64,000 bases of DNA from Paenibacillus sp. FSL H8-0048. GTDB lineage: Bacteria; Bacillota; Bacilli; Paenibacillales; Paenibacillaceae. Below are positions 44,038-52,964 of this stretch, piece after piece. The notes beneath the pieces are model-generated. The model did not search any database. It had not been told where the DNA came from and was given only the letters and a program-made list of their open reading frames with translations. The stretch is from assembly GCF_038002825.1 (NCBI RefSeq), contig NZ_JBBODF010000001.1, forward strand, positions 5,084,001 through 5,148,000. The letters run 5' to 3'. Position numbers and translations under genes: made by a program. How positions within the stretch are numbered: the first letter of the stretch is position 1; each line of letters starts with the position of its first letter.

Positions 44038-44619
44038 ATGAACTATAAAAGAAGATTATTAGCAAGTGTCGTATTAATAGAAATATTGTTAGTTGGTTGT
44101 AGTCGGGTTAGTAACATATCTTCTTCTGATCCAGCCCAGACCGCCAGGCCGCCTGTGACTGAGCTGGTCCAAACCGAAAATGCAGGTAACGATCCAGGAG
44201 AGAAGGACAATCCAGAGGAGCAACAAGGTGAACTGTTAAGTTACACCGATGAGCAAAAAAACGAAATCCTTACTGCTGCGAAGAAAGCTGGACTTAGTAA
44301 AGTGTACATACCCACAATTGGCTTGGGTGTTGATGACTACCTGCATAGCATTAAGGCCGAAGAAAATGAAGTTAATCTCTCGTTCATTCGTGGTTTAATT
44401 ACGGAGTCCTCCAGAGAGCTTGAACCGTTACATGAAATTGAAACAACAAGAAAAGTTCAGCTTACTCAAACCATAACGGGAAATTGGATTAAGGAAAAAG
44501 GGGACCAGGAGTTTTTATATTTTGAGGTTGATGGAATTTACTTTAGCATGAAATCTGCCAAGGATATTGATCCAGAGGCTTATGAAAAGGCGGTTGCTTC
44601 AATGACTGTGTTGGAGTAG
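44038..44619 (+). CDS. Hypothetical lipoprotein
   Basis: 193 residues from the ATG at 44038, behind GGGGAGGA. A signal peptide ends in the lipobox LLVGC (Cys about 21), followed by a Ser/Pro/Glu/Gln-rich linker to about residue 70. A folded domain of 120 residues follows (EILTAAKKAGLSKVYIPTIG...). The family is not recognised. It lies directly downstream of receptor copy 2 and is A+T-rich like that gene, so it could be a regulated target or an unrelated neighbour. Confidence 0.75.
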   Translation: MNYKRRLLASVVLIEILLVGCSRVSNISSSDPAQTARPPVTELVQTENAGNDPGEKDNPEEQQGELLSYTDEQKNEILTAAKKAGLSKVYIPTIGLGVDDYLHSIKAEENEVNLSFIRGLITESSRELEPLHEIETTRKVQLTQTITGNWIKEKGDQEFLYFEVDGIYFSMKSAKDIDPEAYEKAVASMTVLE

Positions 44620-44651
44620 CTTAACATTTGAACTATGAATCTGCTCTACTT

Positions 44652-44686
44652 AAACAGGCCCATGACCTTGTTCATGGGCCTGTTAC
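44652..44686. terminator. Terminator between the lipoprotein gene and moaA (convergent)
   Basis: AACAGGCCCATGA pairs with TCATGGGCCTGTT. It lies between converging stop codons and can serve both. Confidence 0.85.
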
Positions 44687-44699
44687 ATTTGTCTGCGTC

Positions 44700-45701
44700 C
44701 TAACCGCCAATCTGCGACATGCGGCGGGCGGTGGGCGTATGGCTCTGGGCTTTGTGCTCCAGGGCCAAGGCCATTTCATGGTTATGCGGCTTGTTGCCGA
44801 GCGCCTGGCGGAACAGGGCCTGCACCGCCGCAGGGTCGCTGATCAGCGGGCGCACATTATATTCGTCCTGCCAGTACAGGCAGGCTTTGATGTTGCCGTC
44901 GGCGGTCAGGCGCAGCCGGTTGCAATTGTCGCAGAAATGCTCGCTGACCGGATGGATCAGCCCGAAGGTGCCCTTCGCGCCGGTGACACGCCGGTTCTGG
45001 GAGGGGCCATTCCCAGAGGGCATGTCGGCCTCCTCAGTGGTCCAGCCAGCTTCCTTGCAAGCCTCTACTACAGTCTCCAGCGGCAGATAGCTCTGCCGCC
45101 AGGCATCGCTGGCGCTGCCAATCGGCATGTACTCAATGAAGCGCACATTCAGCGGGCTATTCAAGGTCAAGGCGATGAAATCCTTGATCTCGTCATCGTT
45201 AATGCCCTTCATCAGCACGACATTCAGCTTGATCGGGGACAGGTCAGCCGCTTCAGCAGCCTCGATTCCCTTCAGCACCTTGGCGACATCGCCGCCCCGG
45301 GTAATCATCGAGAAGCGCTCCGGCCGCAGCGAATCCAGGCTGATGTTCACCCGCGACAGCCCGGCCTGCTTCAGGATAGCCGCTTTGGCTGGAAGCATCA
45401 GGCCATTCGTAGTCAATGATATATCATCAATGCCGGGTATGACGGCGATCATAGAGACCAGCTTCTCCAGATCCTTGCGGACCAGCGGCTCGCCCCCGGT
45501 TAGCCGGACCTTCCTCAAGCCCAGCGGGGCCAGCGCCTTCACCACAGCGGAAATTTCCTCGTAGCTCATAATCTCGTCCTGCGGCTGGAATTGCATTCCT
45601 TCTGCGGGCATACAATAGATACAGCGCAGGTTGCAGCGGTCTGTAACCGAGATACGGAGGTAATCATGTATGCGTCCAAAAGGATCAGTTAGCGGCTCCA
45701 T
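44700..45701 (-). CDS. moaA: GTP 3',8-cyclase (molybdenum cofactor step 1)
   Basis: 333 residues. Radical-SAM cluster CNLRCIYC near residue 24 and the SAM-binding LTGGEPL. The C-terminal second cluster is CDNCNRLRLTADGNIKAC, and the protein ends in the Gly-Gly tail needed for activity. It converts GTP to the cyclic precursor processed by MoaC. No other moa genes are adjacent. The divergent gene is a TorD-type chaperone, which fits a molybdoenzyme theme. AAGGAGCAAC precedes the ATG. Confidence 0.97.
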   Translation of the reverse strand: MEPLTDPFGRIHDYLRISVTDRCNLRCIYCMPAEGMQFQPQDEIMSYEEISAVVKALAPLGLRKVRLTGGEPLVRKDLEKLVSMIAVIPGIDDISLTTNGLMLPAKAAILKQAGLSRVNISLDSLRPERFSMITRGGDVAKVLKGIEAAEAADLSPIKLNVVLMKGINDDEIKDFIALTLNSPLNVRFIEYMPIGSASDAWRQSYLPLETVVEACKEAGWTTEEADMPSGNGPSQNRRVTGAKGTFGLIHPVSEHFCDNCNRLRLTADGNIKACLYWQDEYNVRPLISDPAAVQALFRQALGNKPHNHEMALALEHKAQSHTPTARRMSQIGG

Positions 45702-46027
45702 AACGTTGCTCCTTCACCTGTTCATTTTAGTTTAAATTTTAAAGAAAGCTTTCCGCTGCGTCAATGCACAAGCGAATAACCTAAAGCATAGGGGGATAGA
45801 AGGCCCAAGCAGCATCCTAATTATGACAAAAGTGCGACAATTACCGGGAATGGTCATAGAATGCTCACCGAAAGCGTTTAACATATTCGATATAATTTAG
45901 GTGCGGAAGATTCAAACTTTAGATACTTTTACTTTTGCGAAGCACAGCTATGATACCGGAAGGCTCAGGCGGCAATCCCTAAGGATAACCCGGGCACCCG
46001 GCAAACTAAGTAGGGAGGATTTGCAAA
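45702..46027 (+). other. Divergent promoter and leader region between moaA and the TorD-like gene
   Basis: 326 bp. A TATAAT box lies at 45891-45896. The following 130 bp before the TorD-like start contain GC-rich pairing segments (CCCGGGCACCCGG) but no known riboswitch that I can identify. I see no TGTGA-N6-TCACA box here. Confidence 0.4.
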
Positions 46028-46723
46028 ATGACTATACCAACTGTTCCATCGCTTGTTGTGCCGGAGGCTTGCAGCCGCTGGCTGGAGAGCCGGGGATTAA
46101 TATATCAGCTTCTGGTGGACTTCTACGGAAGAAAACCGTCTCTCTCCCTGGTCGCCCAGTGGAGCCGTAACCGTGAGATGAGTGTTGCTGCGGAGATGAC
46201 CGAAGGCGGCCGTGAGTTGAAGCGTTACCTGTGCAGTCAGGAGCCAGCCATGCTCCCGGCCATCTGCGAGAAAGAGAAGCTTGAATACAAACGTCTGATG
46301 AATGAACGCGCCGTAAGCTCCTTCGTAGCACGTGAAGCGGCCCAATTGGGCCGTGAGGAAGAATTCTGCAACGTGCTGTCGGATGTGTACGCATCGGCGG
46401 GCATTGTCTTCAAGAAGTGCAGCGGTGAAGCTGACGACCATATTGCCATTGAGCTGGAATTCATGGCGGTGATGCACGAGCGGATGCTGTACAACAGCTT
46501 CTCCATCCGCAGTGCCATGGAGCTTCTGGAGATTCAGGAGAAGTTCCTCGAAGAGCATCTGCTGAAGTGGACTCCACAATTCTGTGAAAGAATGAACGCT
46601 GCCACCGACAGCCCGCTCTATCTGGGGCTCAGCCATATGCTGGAGGAATTCCTGCCGCAGGATCTGCACATGCTGCGTGCCTGGAAGGCTTCGCTGGAGA
46701 GCAGCACAGCAGCCATGGCGTAA
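46028..46723 (+). CDS. TorD/DmsD-family molybdoenzyme chaperone
   Basis: 231 residues, all helical. LIYQLLVDFYGRKPSLSLVAQW at the N-terminus and ELEFMAVMHERMLYN in the middle (the E..F...H segment of the TorD family), then EEHLLKWTPQFCERM and YLGLSHMLEEFL. Such proteins bind the leader or apo-form of a molybdopterin oxidoreductase until cofactor insertion. The client enzyme is not in the window. It is divergent from moaA. GGGAGGA precedes the ATG. Confidence 0.85.
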   Translation: MTIPTVPSLVVPEACSRWLESRGLIYQLLVDFYGRKPSLSLVAQWSRNREMSVAAEMTEGGRELKRYLCSQEPAMLPAICEKEKLEYKRLMNERAVSSFVAREAAQLGREEEFCNVLSDVYASAGIVFKKCSGEADDHIAIELEFMAVMHERMLYNSFSIRSAMELLEIQEKFLEEHLLKWTPQFCERMNAATDSPLYLGLSHMLEEFLPQDLHMLRAWKASLESSTAAMA

Positions 46724-46738
46724 TAAGTACACATACTC

Positions 46739-46775
46739 AAGGCGCCCTTCCATCAATCGGAAGGGCGCCTTTTTC
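46739..46775 (+). terminator. Terminator after the TorD-like gene
   Basis: AAGGCGCCCTTCC pairs perfectly with GGAAGGGCGCCTT, followed by TTTCT. Confidence 0.93.
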
Positions 46776-46892
46776 TGCTCGCGGGGTCTTGAATTTAAGC
46801 TTTCACTTTATAGGTTTTGATTGAAAGAAAATACAAAAAGCGTGTAGGATCGGAGGGGGATTTTGGAACTGTAGGAGCGGTAGCGTCCGCCT

Positions 46893-46946
46893 TTGTCTCC
46901 GGATTTCTACCGCAACAAGCGGTACCATCAAGAAATCTGGAGACAA
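46893..46946. repeat. Long nested inverted repeat between convergent genes
   Basis: TTGTCTCCGGATTTCT (46893-46908) pairs with AGAAATCTGGAGACAA (46931-46946), 15 of 16 bases. The loop contains a second stem, ACCGC-AACAA-GCGGT. It resembles a REP-type palindromic element. No gene is visible in 46776-47046. Confidence 0.7.
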
Positions 46947-47046
46947 CAGCGGCCGGAAGTCCAAATATCCACCGTAGTGACGTCTGAGCTTTACGCTATG
47001 TTCTTACGATCACTCCAAATAACTGAAACTGAAGTTCATCCCCTAT

Positions 47047-50000
47047 TTATTCGTAAGTTTTCTTACTCCGGAACTTCATCAGGAACTCATACACCACCGG
47101 TACAACGACCAGGGTCAGCAGCGTGGAGCTGACCAGACCGCCGATGACGGTTACGCCAAGCCCCTTGGAGATAATTCCGGCGCTGTTCTCAAGGCCAGTA
47201 ACCAGTGGCAGCAGAGCGCCGATGGTCGCGAGCGCAGTCATGAGAATCGGGCGAAGACGCGTAGCGCCGGCTTCAAGCAGCGCCTTGCGGGTAGACATCC
47301 CCTCATGCTCCTTATGGATGACGCGGTCAATTAAGACAATGGCATTGGTGACCACGATCCCGATCAGCATCAGTGCGCCCATCAGTGCCGAGACGTTCAA
47401 GGTCTCGCCAGCCAGGAGCAGGGCGACCAGAGCGCCGATGACTGTGAACGGCAGGGAGAACAGGATGGCGAACGGTGCCAGACCGCCGCCGAAGGTGACT
47501 ACGAGCACGAAGTATACAATCGCTATAGCCGCCAGCATGGCGATGCCAAGCTGCCCGAAGGTCTCATTAATCTGCTCGGTGACTCCGCCGAAGGTGATGG
47601 TTACGCCTTCCGGGAGATCAAGAGCGTCTATTTTGTCCTGCACAGTATTGGAGGCACTATTAATGTCACTGGAGATAATGTCGGCGGTTACCTCGACTTT
47701 CATTTTGCCGTCTTCGCGGGTAATGGAGTCCGGTGACTGGCCTTGCTTAATGCTTGCTACCTCGCCAATCGGGACGGTAATGCCCAGCGGCGAAGTGAGC
47801 GTGGCGGCCTTCATTTCTTCTATGCTGCTGTAGGAATCCTTGTCCGTCTCAATGTAGACCTTGTAATTCTTGCCGTCCAGCTCTACCTCAGTCAGTACAG
47901 GCCGGGTTCCGGCAGGACTCAGTTTCATCGCAAGCTGTCCGGCGGTTAAGCCGAGTGAGCTAAGTCTGGCCTGATCCGCCACGATGGTATATTGATCATA
48001 GGCTTCAGAGAGACTGGTCTTCCCGTCTTTGAAGTTCTTGGTGTCTGCTTGAACGATTCCGGCAATTTCATCTGCCACCGGTTTGAGCTGCTCCAGCGTA
48101 TCGCCGTAGATATTGACAGTGAGAGTGCTGCCGCCGAGCCCGCCTCCGGCCATGCCGGACAGATCGCCCCACACGCCATCCGGCACCTCTTTGGTCAAGC
48201 CTTCAATTAACTTCTCCTTCACGGTATCAAAATCAGGCGTATTGCTGTCATACGTGACATAGAACAAGCCTGAATTGCCTGAGCCCATTCCGAACGGGCC
48301 GCTGCCGCCGATGGAATACTGCATTTTGTCCAGATGCTTCTGGGCCAGAATGAACTTCTCAGCCTTCAGGCCCAGCGCTTTCACATCCTCCAGCGTCTGC
48401 CCGGCCTTCGGGGAGAAGGTAAGCGTAACATTCTTCTCTTCCTGGGAAGGCAGGAAGCTGACGCCGATCGGCTTGATCAGGAACAGGCTGCCAGCCAGCA
48501 GCAGGACAGCAACACCCAAGGTAATCAGCTTATGCGAGAGACACCAGTCCAGGATGCGGACATACCCGCCCGCCAATGCGCCGGGCTTGTCTTCGTGGCC
48601 CTTTTTCCCCTTCTTCAGTCCATTACGGAACAGGGTATGTGCAAGCGCAGGCACCAGGGTAATGGCGACTACCAGTGAAGCCAGCAGCGCGAATACCATA
48701 GTGAGGGCAAACGGCAGGAACAGCTCACCGACCATCCCGCTGACAAAAGCGAGCGGCAGGAAGACGGCAATCGTCACAATGGTTGAGGACATGATCGGTA
48801 CAAACATCTCACGGGTAGCCGCGCTGATCAGCTCTCTGCCGCGCAGCTTCTCGCCGGACAGCGTTAGCCGCCGGAAAATGTTCTCAATGACGACGATGGA
48901 GTCATCGACTACCCGCCCGATGGCCACGGTCATGGCGCCGAGCGTCATCATATTCAATGTAATATCCATTTGCCGCAGGCATAATATCGCAATCAGCAGT
49001 GATAATGGAATCGAGATAATGGAAATAATGGTAGAGCGTATATTGCGCAGGAACAGCAGGATGATAAGCACGGCGAATAGGGCACCGAAGGCGGCCTTGG
49101 ACAGCATCGTGTTCACCGAATCCTCAATCGGCTTGCCTTGATCCAGCAGCACGGTGAGGTCCATCGACTTATATTGTTTCTTCAGTTCCTCGGTCTTGTC
49201 CTTGACCCCGTTCACGACATCAACGGTGTTGGCGTCATTGGCCTTCACAATCTGAATCCCGATGGACTCCTTGCCGTTGGTGCGGGAGATCGATTCCGAT
49301 TTGCCGACCACTTCAATAGCGGCAAGCTCGCTCAGCTTCACGGTCGGAAGTCCGGTCATGGCAGCCGCGCCAGCGCCGTTACTGCCAGCCGCAGCCCCGG
49401 TACCGCCAGTGCCGCCAGCCGCAGCACCGCTTGAAGCTGCGCCGCCAGCGGCCCCGGCACCCGCGCCGGCAGCGCCAGGGGCAGAGGGAACCAGCGGAAT
49501 GCTGACATTCTTGAGGTCCTCCACAGTAGTAATGTTGCCGTCCACGACAACAGCCTTCTGTGCTTTGTCCATCTCGAACAATCCGAGCGGCACCCGCAGG
49601 GAGGAAGCCTGGATGATGCCTTTGATCGTATCCTCGGTCAGTCCGTACTGCTTCAGCTTCTCCTGATTGAATTTCAGGGAGACTTCTTTGACATATTGTC
49701 CGGCAATCTGCACAGAGGCGACACCTTCAATATCCTCCAGCGCCGGGCGGATATCATTCTCGGCAACCCGGGTCAGCTCCTCCAGATCGCCGGAGCTCTC
49801 ATCCGAGATACTGAGGGAGATGACCGGCAGCGAGCTGAGGCTGAAGCGGGAGATTTGCGGCTTTTGCACCCCATCCGGCAGCTTCACCTCGTTCAGCGCT
49901 TCGCGGACTGCTGCTGTCGCGTTGTCCAGGTTGGTGCCGTAGTTGAATTCAATAGTGACACTGGAGGCATTCTCAAGAGAGGTGGAGGTCAGCATTTTGA

Positions 50001-50232
50001 CCCCGTCCACATTGCGGAGCTTCTGCTCCAGCGGCTTGCTGACATCATTCACGACGCCTTCGGGTGCGGCTCCGGGATAAATAGTAGTAATGCTGAGATA
50101 AGGGATACTAATGTTAGGCAGGGTCTCCTGCTTCATAGTCATTCCGCTGAACAGACCGGCGAAGACAATAATGATCGTCAGCAGCCAGACGGCGAATTTG
50201 TTGCGGAGTGAGAAATTAATTAAGCTTTTCAT
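47047..50232 (-). CDS. RND-family efflux transporter (AcrB/SwrC-like)
   Basis: 1061 residues from the ATG at 50232; GGAGG lies upstream, and the TTG 24 bp earlier lies before it. Twelve membrane helices with two large extracytoplasmic domains. NKFAVWLLTIIIVFAG opens helix 1, and the helix-4 proton relay is GRVVDDSIVVIENI. Residues about 248-294 are almost pure Gly, Ala, Ser and Thr, an insertion in the porter domain that is not usual for the family. It probably exports surfactants or drugs. Directly downstream of its TetR regulator. Confidence 0.93.
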   Translation of the reverse strand: MKSLINFSLRNKFAVWLLTIIIVFAGLFSGMTMKQETLPNISIPYLSITTIYPGAAPEGVVNDVSKPLEQKLRNVDGVKMLTSTSLENASSVTIEFNYGTNLDNATAAVREALNEVKLPDGVQKPQISRFSLSSLPVISLSISDESSGDLEELTRVAENDIRPALEDIEGVASVQIAGQYVKEVSLKFNQEKLKQYGLTEDTIKGIIQASSLRVPLGLFEMDKAQKAVVVDGNITTVEDLKNVSIPLVPSAPGAAGAGAGAAGGAASSGAAAGGTGGTGAAAGSNGAGAAAMTGLPTVKLSELAAIEVVGKSESISRTNGKESIGIQIVKANDANTVDVVNGVKDKTEELKKQYKSMDLTVLLDQGKPIEDSVNTMLSKAAFGALFAVLIILLFLRNIRSTIISIISIPLSLLIAILCLRQMDITLNMMTLGAMTVAIGRVVDDSIVVIENIFRRLTLSGEKLRGRELISAATREMFVPIMSSTIVTIAVFLPLAFVSGMVGELFLPFALTMVFALLASLVVAITLVPALAHTLFRNGLKKGKKGHEDKPGALAGGYVRILDWCLSHKLITLGVAVLLLAGSLFLIKPIGVSFLPSQEEKNVTLTFSPKAGQTLEDVKALGLKAEKFILAQKHLDKMQYSIGGSGPFGMGSGNSGLFYVTYDSNTPDFDTVKEKLIEGLTKEVPDGVWGDLSGMAGGGLGGSTLTVNIYGDTLEQLKPVADEIAGIVQADTKNFKDGKTSLSEAYDQYTIVADQARLSSLGLTAGQLAMKLSPAGTRPVLTEVELDGKNYKVYIETDKDSYSSIEEMKAATLTSPLGITVPIGEVASIKQGQSPDSITREDGKMKVEVTADIISSDINSASNTVQDKIDALDLPEGVTITFGGVTEQINETFGQLGIAMLAAIAIVYFVLVVTFGGGLAPFAILFSLPFTVIGALVALLLAGETLNVSALMGALMLIGIVVTNAIVLIDRVIHKEHEGMSTRKALLEAGATRLRPILMTALATIGALLPLVTGLENSAGIISKGLGVTVIGGLVSSTLLTLVVVPVVYEFLMKFRSKKTYE

Positions 50233-50291
50233 CAGTAAAGGGAACCTCCAGTACAATTATTCTTGATTTTACGGGCGTGCCGTATCTGTCC

Positions 50292-51206
50292 TTAATGAAG
50301 TCCGCAGGAAGTGTGCATATAAGGTGTGAATTCTTTCTTCAATTGGCTAAGCTCAACGGATAGCCCGGGGTACCCCTCAAGATTGGCAATCATCCCTTGA
50401 ATAATCGCTTTCCGTGGCCGGGTGGTGAGGATTTCGCTCTCCAGAATGCCCAGAGACTCCAGACCGTCTTCGGCATGCTCCGGGCTGATTCCGTCCGCTT
50501 CACTAAGCCGGAGCTTCATTGCTTTGATCAGCTGAAGCGGGCTCTGGCGCGGACCTTCTCCTTGGCCCTCGGCCCAGCCGGCCAGGACTGCGGAAGAGAT
50601 CAGAGGGGCGGGCTGCCCGGCAAGCAGGCCGGCGGCCATAATGTCCAGCCAGTCCACCAGCCGGTCAGCCAGCTCAGGGATGGAGAGGGCGGTCTCGCGG
50701 CCGAACAGCAGCTTGATGCTGGAGCTGATCATGCCGTGGCTGAGCACGCATAGCTCGCCTGCATAGGGCATAATCTCTGGCCCGTACATGAGCTCCAGCT
50801 TCTGCTGGAACCAGCGCAGCAGGGCGGCGTTGTTCTGCTTCACCCAATCGGGAATCTCGGCCACACCTCTGCCAGCCACCTCCTGGAATTGGCGCTGCAG
50901 GAATTCGCGCAGCTCGTATACATGACTGAGCAGAATTTCGAGCTGGTTGCGCAGCTTCTCCCGGGGCTCTCTGTCTGCGGCCTGCTCCTCCTGCTGCAGA
51001 GGAGCATGAATCATCCGGAAGCAGTAGATGTATATGCTGAGCTCCAGCTCTTCTTTAGATTTGAAGATCAGATATAGACTTCCTTTGGAGATCCCGCATA
51101 ATTCGGCAATTTCCTGCATGGAGGTGGAGGAGGAGCCTTTTACAGCGAACAGCTGCATGGCGGTCTTGATGATTTGTTCTTTTTTGTTGATGCTTTTAGC
51201 GGTCAA
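50292..51206 (-). CDS. TetR-family regulator of the RND pump
   Basis: 304 residues, longer than the usual 190-220. An N-terminal HTH (IIKTAMQLFAVKGSSSTSMQEIAELCGISKGSLYLIFKSKEEL) is followed by a ligand-binding domain and about 90 extra C-terminal residues of unknown role. It is 59 bp upstream of the pump gene on the same strand, so both are in one autoregulated unit. A palindrome lies at its promoter. Confidence 0.92.
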   Translation of the reverse strand: MTAKSINKKEQIIKTAMQLFAVKGSSSTSMQEIAELCGISKGSLYLIFKSKEELELSIYIYCFRMIHAPLQQEEQAADREPREKLRNQLEILLSHVYELREFLQRQFQEVAGRGVAEIPDWVKQNNAALLRWFQQKLELMYGPEIMPYAGELCVLSHGMISSSIKLLFGRETALSIPELADRLVDWLDIMAAGLLAGQPAPLISSAVLAGWAEGQGEGPRQSPLQLIKAMKLRLSEADGISPEHAEDGLESLGILESEILTTRPRKAIIQGMIANLEGYPGLSVELSQLKKEFTPYMHTSCGLH

Positions 51207-51246
51207 GGCGATATAAGCCCCCGTTCTGACTAGACAGTTCTGTATT

Positions 51247-51260
51247 TGACTGATTGGTCA
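51247..51260 (-). promoter_or_regulatory. Putative TetR operator
   Basis: TGAC-TGATTG-GTCA, with TGAC/GTCA arms, lies 40 bp upstream of the tetR start and just downstream of TATAAT boxes (minus strand, 51266-51276). A typical repression geometry. Confidence 0.55.
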
Positions 51261-51389
51261 GGGAGATTATATTATATATCCTGCAGCAATACAAATTTGC
51301 AGGTTTCAGTAGGAAGAAACGGATTCTTCATGTAAGATATACATGTGTCATTTTGGTGATAATCGGCGGAATGAGAAGGTAGGGTATCT

Positions 51390-52898
51390 ATGAGAAGAGG
51401 TCTGCAGGCCATAGTCATTATAGCGGCTTTTGTGGCTTTCTATTATTTTGGATTTGGGATTTTCGGCAGCACCGCCGGAACCATTATCAGTATTTTTTCC
51501 ACATTGACGGTCATCTCCATCGGACTCGGTATCTTCATGGAGAACCGCAATCCCTCTACCACCGTATCCTGGATTCTGCTGCTTGCGCTGATTCCGGTGC
51601 TGGGGCTGGTGTTCTACTTCCTGTTCGGACAGAATGTGTTCAAACGGCGCAAGTATGACAAAAAAGCCCAGCGCGATCTCATGGCCTATGAACGGATTGA
51701 GAATGACGCGCTGCGGATGCACCAGGATTGGTCAGTGTTCAGCCCTGCGCGGCAGAAGCTGCTGGGTCTGTCGCAGAGACTGGGCCGGACGCCGATTTCG
51801 TTCAGCTCGGAGACGCGCATTTTAACCAACGGTGAAGAGACCTTCGGTACGCTGCTGCTGGAGCTGCGGCAGGCGCAGCATCATATCCATATGGAATATT
51901 ATATTTTCCGGGCAGATCATATCGGCACGCGCATTCAGCAGATTCTGATTGAGAAAGCCCGTGCGGGCGTGGCGGTCCGGTTCATGTATGATGCGGTCGG
52001 GAGCATTCAGCTCTCCAGAGCCTTCCTTAAGGAGCTTAGCGATGCGGGGGTGCAGGTGGCTGCTTACGGCAATTCCACCTCCTTTTTCTCCAGCCGGGTG
52101 AATTACCGCAATCACCGCAAAATCGTGGTCATCGACGGCGATGTCGGCTTCATGGGCGGGCTGAATGTCGGGGACGAGTACTTGAGCCGCAGCAAGACCT
52201 ACGGGTTCTGGCGGGATACACATATGCTGCTGAGAGGCGAAGCGGTACGGACGATGCAGATTATTTTCCTGCAGGACTGGATGCACACGACCGGTGAGAA
52301 AATCCTGGAGCAGGATTACCTCTCCCCCCAGCTTCGCTTCACGACCGGGGACGGGGCGGTGCAGATTATTGCCAGCGGCCCGGATAATGAGCGGCGTGCG
52401 CTCAAGAATATTTTCTTCTCCATGATAACTACAGCGGAAAAATCCGTCTGGATCGCCAGTCCCTACTTCATCCCCGATGAGGATATACTGACTGCGCTGC
52501 GTGTGGCGGCGATGTCGGGGCTGGATGTCCGCCTGCTGTTCCCGGCCAAGCCGGATAAATGGATTCCGTTCCTGGCCTCCCATTCCTACTTCCCGGCGCT
52601 GCTGGAGTCCGGCGTGAAGATCTATGAATATGAGAAGGGCTTCATCCACTCCAAGCTGCTGATTGCCGACGGGGAGATTGCTACAATCGGAACGGCCAAC
52701 ATGGATATGCGCAGCTTCCATCTTAATTTCGAGGTGAACGCGCTGCTGCTGCAGACCGAGAGTGTCTCGCGCATTGTCGCAGACTTCGAGCGTGACCTGC
52801 AGTCCACGCGGCAGATTGTCCATGAGACCTTCATGGAGAAAAGACTGCTGGAGCGGCTGCTGGAATCCGCTGCCCGGCTGATGTCTCCGCTGCTGTAA
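51390..52898 (+). CDS. cls: Cardiolipin synthase
   Basis: 502 residues. Two N-terminal membrane helices (about 5-25 and 30-55; a third hydrophobic run follows) and two phospholipase D motifs: NHRKIVVIDGDVGFMGG (about 250) and HSKLLIADGEIATIGTANMD (about 420), both HxKxxxxD. It joins two phosphatidylglycerols to cardiolipin at the inner membrane. GGTAGGG precedes the ATG, and a strong terminator follows. Confidence 0.95.
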   Translation: MRRGLQAIVIIAAFVAFYYFGFGIFGSTAGTIISIFSTLTVISIGLGIFMENRNPSTTVSWILLLALIPVLGLVFYFLFGQNVFKRRKYDKKAQRDLMAYERIENDALRMHQDWSVFSPARQKLLGLSQRLGRTPISFSSETRILTNGEETFGTLLLELRQAQHHIHMEYYIFRADHIGTRIQQILIEKARAGVAVRFMYDAVGSIQLSRAFLKELSDAGVQVAAYGNSTSFFSSRVNYRNHRKIVVIDGDVGFMGGLNVGDEYLSRSKTYGFWRDTHMLLRGEAVRTMQIIFLQDWMHTTGEKILEQDYLSPQLRFTTGDGAVQIIASGPDNERRALKNIFFSMITTAEKSVWIASPYFIPDEDILTALRVAAMSGLDVRLLFPAKPDKWIPFLASHSYFPALLESGVKIYEYEKGFIHSKLLIADGEIATIGTANMDMRSFHLNFEVNALLLQTESVSRIVADFERDLQSTRQIVHETFMEKRLLERLLESAARLMSPLL

Positions 52899-52914
52899 GC
52901 GGACGAGCAGATCG

Positions 52915-52955
52915 AAAAACGGTACCGGCCTTTTGGGGCACGGTACCGTTTTTTC
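52915..52955. terminator. Bidirectional terminator between cls and the PLD-like gene
   Basis: AAAACGGTACCG pairs with CGGTACCGTTTT, followed by TTTT. On the other strand A-rich sequence also gives a T-run. Confidence 0.93.
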
Positions 52956-52964
52956 TTTTTCCAT

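Noticed and set aside
45901..46027. Start of a plus-strand ORF (89 residues) or a known riboswitch before the TorD-like gene.
   Set aside because: The ORF overlaps the TorD-like gene in another frame and lacks a ribosome site. The leader does not match c-di-GMP, Moco, TPP or ykkC patterns that I could compare from memory.
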